A stretch of DNA of 64,000 nucleotides from Persicitalea sp964500445 (lineage in GTDB: Bacteria > Bacteroidota > Bacteroidia > Cytophagales > Spirosomataceae): NCBI GenBank assembly GCA_964500445.1, contig CAZCOG010000004.1:124001-188000 (forward strand), read 5' to 3'. The position numbers and the translations under genes were made by a program. Below, piece after piece: positions 60,203 to 64,000 of this stretch. Under the pieces are notes generated by a model that worked only from the letters and a program-made list of their open reading frames with translations, was not told where the DNA came from and did no database searches. Position 1 is the stretch's first letter, and each line of letters begins with the position of its first letter.

Positions 60203-61219
60203 ATGACAATTGACCTCCGCTCCGATACCATCACCCAGCCAACTCCCGCCATGCGGGACGCCATGTGGTCGGCACCTCTAGGCGACGATGTTCTGGGCGA
60301 TGACCCTACCGTAAATGCCCTCGAAGAGAAGGCCGCGTCACTTTTCGGAATGGAAGCCGCTTTATTCTGCGCATCAGGCACGATGACCAACCAACTCGCG
60401 ATCCGTGTTCATACCCAGCCCGGAAGCGATGTAGTTTGCGATAAGCTGTCGCACATTTACCTTTACGAAGGCGGCGGTATTATGCTCAATTCCTTTTCGT
60501 CCGTAAAACTTTTGGATGGCGACCGGGGGCGATTGAACGCTAAGCAAGTTACTGAGGCCATTAGCCCCGATGATATTCACGCTACTGTAACCCGGCTCGT
60601 TTCTCTGGAAAATACCATGAACAAAGGCGGAGGTTGCTTTTACGAGTTTTCCGAAATTCAGGCGATTCAGAAAGTCTGTAAACAATACAACATACCTCTC
60701 CACCTCGACGGCGCCCGAGTTTTTAATGCGCTGGTCGCGACGGGCCAATCTCCTTCCCAACACGGAGCTGTTTTCGATTCCATCAGCGTGTGTTTGTCCA
60801 AGGGACTGGGTTGTCCGGTGGGCTCACTTTTGCTCGGGACTCGGGATTTTATCAAACAGGCCCGCCGCTTTCGTAAAGTAATGGGAGGCGGCTGGCGGCA
60901 GGCTGGTTTCTTAGCTGCCGCTGGTATATACGCTCTCGATAACCACGTTGAGCGCCTGGCAGAGGACCACGCCCGTGCTCTTGCTATTGGCGAAATTCTT
61001 AGGCACAGTACTGAGGTAGTGGATATTTATCCAATTGATACGAACATCGTTATTTTCCAGTTGCCTGAAACAATTTTGGCAGCTGAATACGTACGCCGGT
61101 TGGAAATGCTTCGTATTCGGGCCATTGCATTTGGAAAACACCAGGTCAGGATAGTTACGCACCTCGATTTCACAGACGAACATCTGGCCGAGTTTGAAAA
61201 GAGATTTAAGCGCATTTGA
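60203..61219 (+). CDS. low-specificity L-threonine aldolase
   Basis: A PLP enzyme (338 residues) that cleaves L-threonine or L-allo-threonine to glycine and acetaldehyde. The start at 60203 gives the typical N-terminus MTIDLRSDTITQPTPAMRDA. Features: PLP/substrate contact region TMTNQLAIR, LSHIYLYEGGG, LENTMNKGGG, the PLP aspartate in HLDGARVFNALVA, and the Schiff-base Lys 200 in SVCLSKGLGCPVGS. The G-x-x-R and ALDNHVERLAEDHARA helix complete the family pattern. A perfect 26-base hairpin terminates the gene. Confidence 0.93.
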   Translation: MTIDLRSDTITQPTPAMRDAMWSAPLGDDVLGDDPTVNALEEKAASLFGMEAALFCASGTMTNQLAIRVHTQPGSDVVCDKLSHIYLYEGGGIMLNSFSSVKLLDGDRGRLNAKQVTEAISPDDIHATVTRLVSLENTMNKGGGCFYEFSEIQAIQKVCKQYNIPLHLDGARVFNALVATGQSPSQHGAVFDSISVCLSKGLGCPVGSLLLGTRDFIKQARRFRKVMGGGWRQAGFLAAAGIYALDNHVERLAEDHARALAIGEILRHSTEVVDIYPIDTNIVIFQLPETILAAEYVRRLEMLRIRAIAFGKHQVRIVTHLDFTDEHLAEFEKRFKRI

Positions 61220-61230
61220 AGAAATCAGGT

Positions 61231-61288
61231 AAAAAGAAGACGTCCATTCAGAAGTTCCCAAACTTCTGAATGGACGTCTTCTTTTTTG
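61231..61288. terminator. very long two-way terminator between threonine aldolase and PQQ dehydrogenase
   Basis: The arm 61231-61256 (AAAAAGAAGACGTCC ... GAAGTT) pairs perfectly over 26 bases with 61261-61286 around a CCCA loop, with T- and A-runs at both ends. It ends both convergent genes. Confidence 0.95.
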
Positions 61289-61306
61289 CGGCTTCTGATT
61301 TTCTGA

Positions 61307-62545
61307 TTAATTGTTGGTCACCCGATAAATGACCCCGTTGGTATCATCCGATACCAGCAAAGAACCATCGGTGTGGACAGCCAGTCCGACAGGACGACCA
61401 AAATGCGAACGGTTATTGTTGATGGCGAACCCGGTCAGAAAATCCTCAAACCGTACAGGCTTGCCATCCTGAAAGTGCAGCCTTACTACTTTATAGCCTA
61501 CCGGTACACTGCGATTCCAGGAGCCACGCATTGCCACAAAAGCATCATTTTTGTACTCAGCCGGAAATTTGGAAGCCGTATAGAAGGTCATCATCAGCGG
61601 TGCTGAATGAGCCTGATAGGTCAGGGTTGGAAGCGTAGTCTTGGCTAAGTACTGCTGGTAGGTTGTGTCACCCTTCGGACGGTCGGCGGGGTTGTAGTTC
61701 CCGTTGCCGTAGATATAGGGCCAGCCATAATCCGCGCCCTGTTTGATCTGGTTTACTTCTTCCTCCTGCTCATTATCGCCCAGCCAGTCGATCCCGTGAT
61801 CCATGCCCCAAAGCTCACCCGTTTCGGGATGCCAGCCAAAACCAATGGTATTACGAAGCCCTTTGGCGTAAACTTTGCGATTGGTACCATCTTCATTTGC
61901 GATCAGAATGGTAGCATTTTCTGGATTAGGTTCTGCACAGGCATTACAGGTACTTCCCACAGTGAGGTACATTTTCCCATCCGGTCCGAAAGCAATCGTC
62001 CGGTTGGGGTGTTGCCCGCCATCGGGCAGGTCTTTGATAAGCATCTGCGGAGTTCCCAGGGTTCCATCTCCATTCATATCGGCCCGATACACTTCTTTGA
62101 CCGCTACCAAGTACATTTTTCCATTGTGGATCGTCAGCCCGTGGATCTGCTTTATGTTGGCCACCACTTTCTTAGTTTCGGCACTTCCATCGCCATCGGC
62201 ATCCGCTAACATCGTCACTGTGCCCGCTTCCCGATCGGATACATACACATTTCCCTCACTGCTAACTACCAGGATGCGCGGTTTACCCATGTTGTCGGCA
62301 AATTTGCTCACTGTGAATCCCGCTGGTACTTTTAGTTTCCCCACATTTTCGTCTGTGGCGGGTTCCAATGCCGGCCGGAATACGTAACCGGAAACCTGAG
62401 CCGTTGTCGGATCTTTATCAGTTTCTGGTATCATGCTGTCCCATAATTCCTTCCCCTTCTTACAGCTTGCTGTAGTAATCAGGAAAAACGCGCACAGGCC
62501 TACTCCTGACATCGCTAGCTGTTTTACTGTACTCCTCTTTTTCAT
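61307..62545 (-). CDS. PQQ-dependent sugar dehydrogenase-like lipoprotein (beta-propeller)
   Basis: A 412-residue lipoprotein: the signal ends FFLITTASC with Cys near residue 28. The mature protein is a six-bladed beta-propeller of the soluble glucose/sorbosone dehydrogenase family, normally using PQQ and calcium in the periplasm. Recognised parts: FTVSKFADNMGKPRILVVSS, DREAGTVTMLADADGDGSAE, QIHGLTIHNGKMYLV (catalytic His region), NRTIAFGPDGKMYLTVGSTC, GLRNTIGFGWHPETGELWGM, HGIDWLGDNEQEEEVNQ and FGRPVGLAVHTDGSLLVSDD. DADGDG and DMNGDG segments look like calcium sites. Substrate and true PQQ use cannot be confirmed. Confidence 0.88.
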   Translation of the reverse strand: MKKRSTVKQLAMSGVGLCAFFLITTASCKKGKELWDSMIPETDKDPTTAQVSGYVFRPALEPATDENVGKLKVPAGFTVSKFADNMGKPRILVVSSEGNVYVSDREAGTVTMLADADGDGSAETKKVVANIKQIHGLTIHNGKMYLVAVKEVYRADMNGDGTLGTPQMLIKDLPDGGQHPNRTIAFGPDGKMYLTVGSTCNACAEPNPENATILIANEDGTNRKVYAKGLRNTIGFGWHPETGELWGMDHGIDWLGDNEQEEEVNQIKQGADYGWPYIYGNGNYNPADRPKGDTTYQQYLAKTTLPTLTYQAHSAPLMMTFYTASKFPAEYKNDAFVAMRGSWNRSVPVGYKVVRLHFQDGKPVRFEDFLTGFAINNNRSHFGRPVGLAVHTDGSLLVSDDTNGVIYRVTNN

Positions 62546-62645
62546 TGTGTGGTTGTGGTAAGTGGATAATTTTCCGGCGAGTCGTTCGGCCAGCCGTTTC
62601 TCACCAACTGATTTTAAATATTATGCCAAGGGATTTTCCACAATT

Positions 62646-62679
62646 ACTAGAAAAATAGTTTGATTACTAAAAATCTAGT
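62646..62679 (+). promoter_or_regulatory. tandem BlaI/MecI-type operators on the blaI-like promoter
   Basis: Two copies of ACTA-N6-TAGT lie exactly 20 bases apart: 62646-62659 (spacer GAAAAA) and 62666-62679 (spacer AAAATC). The first covers the -33 element, the second sits in the promoter spacer, so bound repressor would block RNA polymerase. Confidence 0.65.
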
Positions 62680-62690
62680 ACTTACATTTG
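62659..62690 (+). promoter_or_regulatory. blaI-like promoter, near-leaderless
   Basis: TTTG (62659-62662), 20 bases, then TACATTTG (62683-62690) is a perfect Bacteroidota promoter. The ATG begins at 62695, four bases later, so the transcript should start at or within a few bases of the start codon. Confidence 0.7.
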
Positions 62691-62694
62691 TCAC

Positions 62695-63066
62695 ATGGAT
62701 TTACAGAAACTGACTAATAAGGAAGAAGAGGTTATGCAGGTACTTTGGAACCTTCAACATGCCTTCGTTAAGGATATGCTACCGCTCTTCGCGAATTCCA
62801 ACTGGCACTACAATACCCTTTCAACCATGATCCGCAATCTGGAAGAGAAAGGGTACGTAGCTCATCGCCAGTTCGGCAATACGTACGAGTACTACCCCGT
62901 CGTCAGCAAGCAGGCCTATCAGGACCACTTTGTGCTCAACAAGGTCGTGGGGGAATATTTCAACAACTCTCATCGGGACCTGGTCGCCTATTTTGCCAAG
63001 CAAGAGAAAGTTAGCCCAGATGAGCTTAGAGAAATTATCAGAATGATTGAAAATGAAACTTCCTAA
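62695..63066 (+). CDS. BlaI/MecI-family transcriptional repressor
   Basis: A 123-residue winged-helix repressor of the BlaI/MecI/CopY family. The DNA-binding domain runs from residue 1 to about 70 (MDLQKLTNKEEEVMQVLWNL; YNTLSTMIRNLEEKGYVAHR; NTYEYYPVVSKQAY) and a helical dimerisation tail follows. In staphylococci the partner BlaR1/MecR1 metallopeptidase leads to repressor removal; here the M56 peptidase gene starts 12 bases after the stop. Operators on its own promoter imply autorepression. In Bacteroidota such pairs respond to various envelope signals, not necessarily beta-lactams. Confidence 0.92.
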   Translation: MDLQKLTNKEEEVMQVLWNLQHAFVKDMLPLFANSNWHYNTLSTMIRNLEEKGYVAHRQFGNTYEYYPVVSKQAYQDHFVLNKVVGEYFNNSHRDLVAYFAKQEKVSPDELREIIRMIENETS

Positions 63067-63078
63067 ACCTTATATAGT

Positions 63079-64000
63079 ATGCTATTGCCCTATCTATTTA
63101 AAGTGAGCGTAATACTTGCCGCACTGACGCTTGGTTATCGCTGGTTAATTCAATACGAAACCTTTTCAAGGGTCAATAGAACGCTGCTCTGGCTTAACGT
63201 ATTGGCGGCCTGGGGGCTGCCACTGCTGCCGCTGGCAAGCTGGGGGCCGGTAGAGATACAACGGGAATTTCATCAGACTCTACCAGAACTGACCCGGGTA
63301 GTTCCTGAAATTCCCCAAACTATCGCAACGCCAATTTTCACGATAGCGGCCCACCGCCCTAACCAGCTTGGGATGAATTTCGACCCAGTCTGGAACGCGT
63401 CGAATTGGCTACTAATCATTTATTTTCTAGGTGTTCTCGTTGTGGGCGGTCGCTTTCTTTTTCAATTGGCGCTATTACTTCGAACCCTGCGGAGAAAGCA
63501 GAAGCATCAATTGGGGAATGGCCTCATCCTGATTGAGGATAAAAGTACCCCTTCACCCTATTCTTTTTTTCGTTGGATCGTTTTTAACCCTGGCCTACAC
63601 ACAGAAGGCGAATTGCAGCAAATTCTGGCCCACGAAACCGAGCATGCCCGTCAGGGCCACAGCTTTGATCTATTGATGGCCGAAATGCAGCGTATTGCGT
63701 TATGGTTCAATCCCTTTGCCTGGGTTCATCAGAAGCTGGTGCAAAGCAATCTTGAATACCTCGCCGACCAGGGAGTACTTGCCAACGGCTTTGCCAAAAA
63801 GACTTATCAAATCGCTTTGCTCAATGCTACGATACGAACCTCTGAATCTCCCCTTACCAATTCCTTTGCCCAATCCTTACTTAAAAAACGAATCAAAATG
63901 ATGAACCGAAAACCATCCCGACGCCTGGCCTGGGGTAAGTACATCCTGCTGCTTGCTGCATTGTATGTATCCGCCGCCTTTGTGGCGCCGTACCAAAAGC
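63079..64000 (+). CDS. M56-family BlaR1-like membrane metallopeptidase (incomplete at window end)
   Basis: The gene starts at the ATG at 63079, 12 bases after the BlaI-like stop, and is still open at base 64000, so at least 307 residues are present and the C-terminus is missing. Several transmembrane helices lead (LFKVSVILAALTLGYRWLI; LLWLNVLAAWGLPLLPLAS; WLLIIYFLGVLVVGGRFLF), then the cytosolic zinc-protease segment LQQILAHETEHARQGHSFD with HETEH at residues 185-189 and the third ligand region NLEYLADQGVL. A further helix starts near LAWGKYILLLAALYVSAAF. In this phylum such proteins often end in a TonB-like or other periplasmic domain, which cannot be seen here. Confidence 0.9.
   Translation, partial: MLLPYLFKVSVILAALTLGYRWLIQYETFSRVNRTLLWLNVLAAWGLPLLPLASWGPVEIQREFHQTLPELTRVVPEIPQTIATPIFTIAAHRPNQLGMNFDPVWNASNWLLIIYFLGVLVVGGRFLFQLALLLRTLRRKQKHQLGNGLILIEDKSTPSPYSFFRWIVFNPGLHTEGELQQILAHETEHARQGHSFDLLMAEMQRIALWFNPFAWVHQKLVQSNLEYLADQGVLANGFAKKTYQIALLNATIRTSESPLTNSFAQSLLKKRIKMMNRKPSRRLAWGKYILLLAALYVSAAFVAPYQK

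Noticed and set aside
1..64000. tRNA, rRNA, tmRNA, CRISPR arrays, insertion sequences, prophage genes
   Set aside because: Looked for cloverleaf-like segments, tandem repeats with spacers, transposase motifs and integrase genes; none seen. Small or degenerate RNAs could be missed without a covariance-model search.

Overview
The window is chromosomal DNA of a Bacteroidota bacterium, most likely a member of the Cytophagales. Three things point there. Several promoters match the Bacteroidota sigma factor consensus (TTTG, about 20 bases, TAnnTTTG). The gene content includes carboxynorspermidine decarboxylase, MetRS with a fused C-terminal tRNA-binding domain, orphan TPR histidine kinases, BlaI/M56 pairs and many MKK...C lipoproteins. 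Shine-Dalgarno sequences are weak. Base composition is mid-GC. The exact genus cannot be read from the sequence. No rRNA, tRNA, CRISPR array, prophage or insertion sequence was seen.

Layout. 1-4.3 kb: start of hisS, a small basic protein, a methyltransferase, a GT2 glycosyltransferase, hemL. 4.3-17.2 kb, all minus strand: a TPR plus periplasmic-binding-fold protein, yidC, pyrG, nspC, a compact type II restriction-modification pair, a lipoprotein, and a three-gene set of two coiled-coil proteins plus a membrane-anchored actin/Ppx-fold (ASKHA) protein that I cannot assign to a known system. 17.4-25.4 kb: a TIM-barrel sugar isomerase, a secreted protein, a GH113-like lipoprotein, a DnaQ-type exonuclease, a TPR protein, an epimerase, a dicarboxylate symporter and a lipoprotein. 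25.6-32 kb: GH43, an AraC-like regulator followed by a TetX-like flavoprotein monooxygenase, a membrane protein/XRE pair, metG. 32-38 kb: Hsp20, a ribosome-hibernation-like protein, a bacterial eRF1-like (baeRF) protein, a Tat-exported isomerase, DUF3891, YceI and SnoaL-like proteins. 38-50.6 kb: S9 peptidase, an RNA helicase with DEFD in place of DEAD, an orphan histidine kinase, a PspC/LiaF-like envelope-stress operon, a divergent TrpF-like protein, mnmA, an Rdx protein, YciF, DinB. 50.6-57.5 kb: a glycosyltransferase and a five-gene minus-strand operon (GH88-like hydrolase, isomerase, MocA oxidoreductase, SDR, MFS) for uptake and catabolism of a uronic-acid-type sugar. 57.6-64 kb: a low-complexity hydrophilic protein, nitrilase, membrane protein, threonine aldolase, PQQ-type sugar dehydrogenase lipoprotein, and a BlaI/M56 pair cut by the window end.

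The best candidates for something under-described are the coiled-coil/ASKHA operon (14.2-17.15 kb), the tandem ACTA-N6-TAGT operators placed on a near-leaderless blaI-type promoter (62.65-62.7 kb), the stress cluster combining Hsp20, HPF-like and baeRF proteins (32-34.5 kb), the three-gene PspC/LiaF-like operon that reuses one membrane module, and the restriction pair in R-before-M order fused translationally to a lipoprotein gene. All functional statements rest on motif recognition by eye; no database search was possible.
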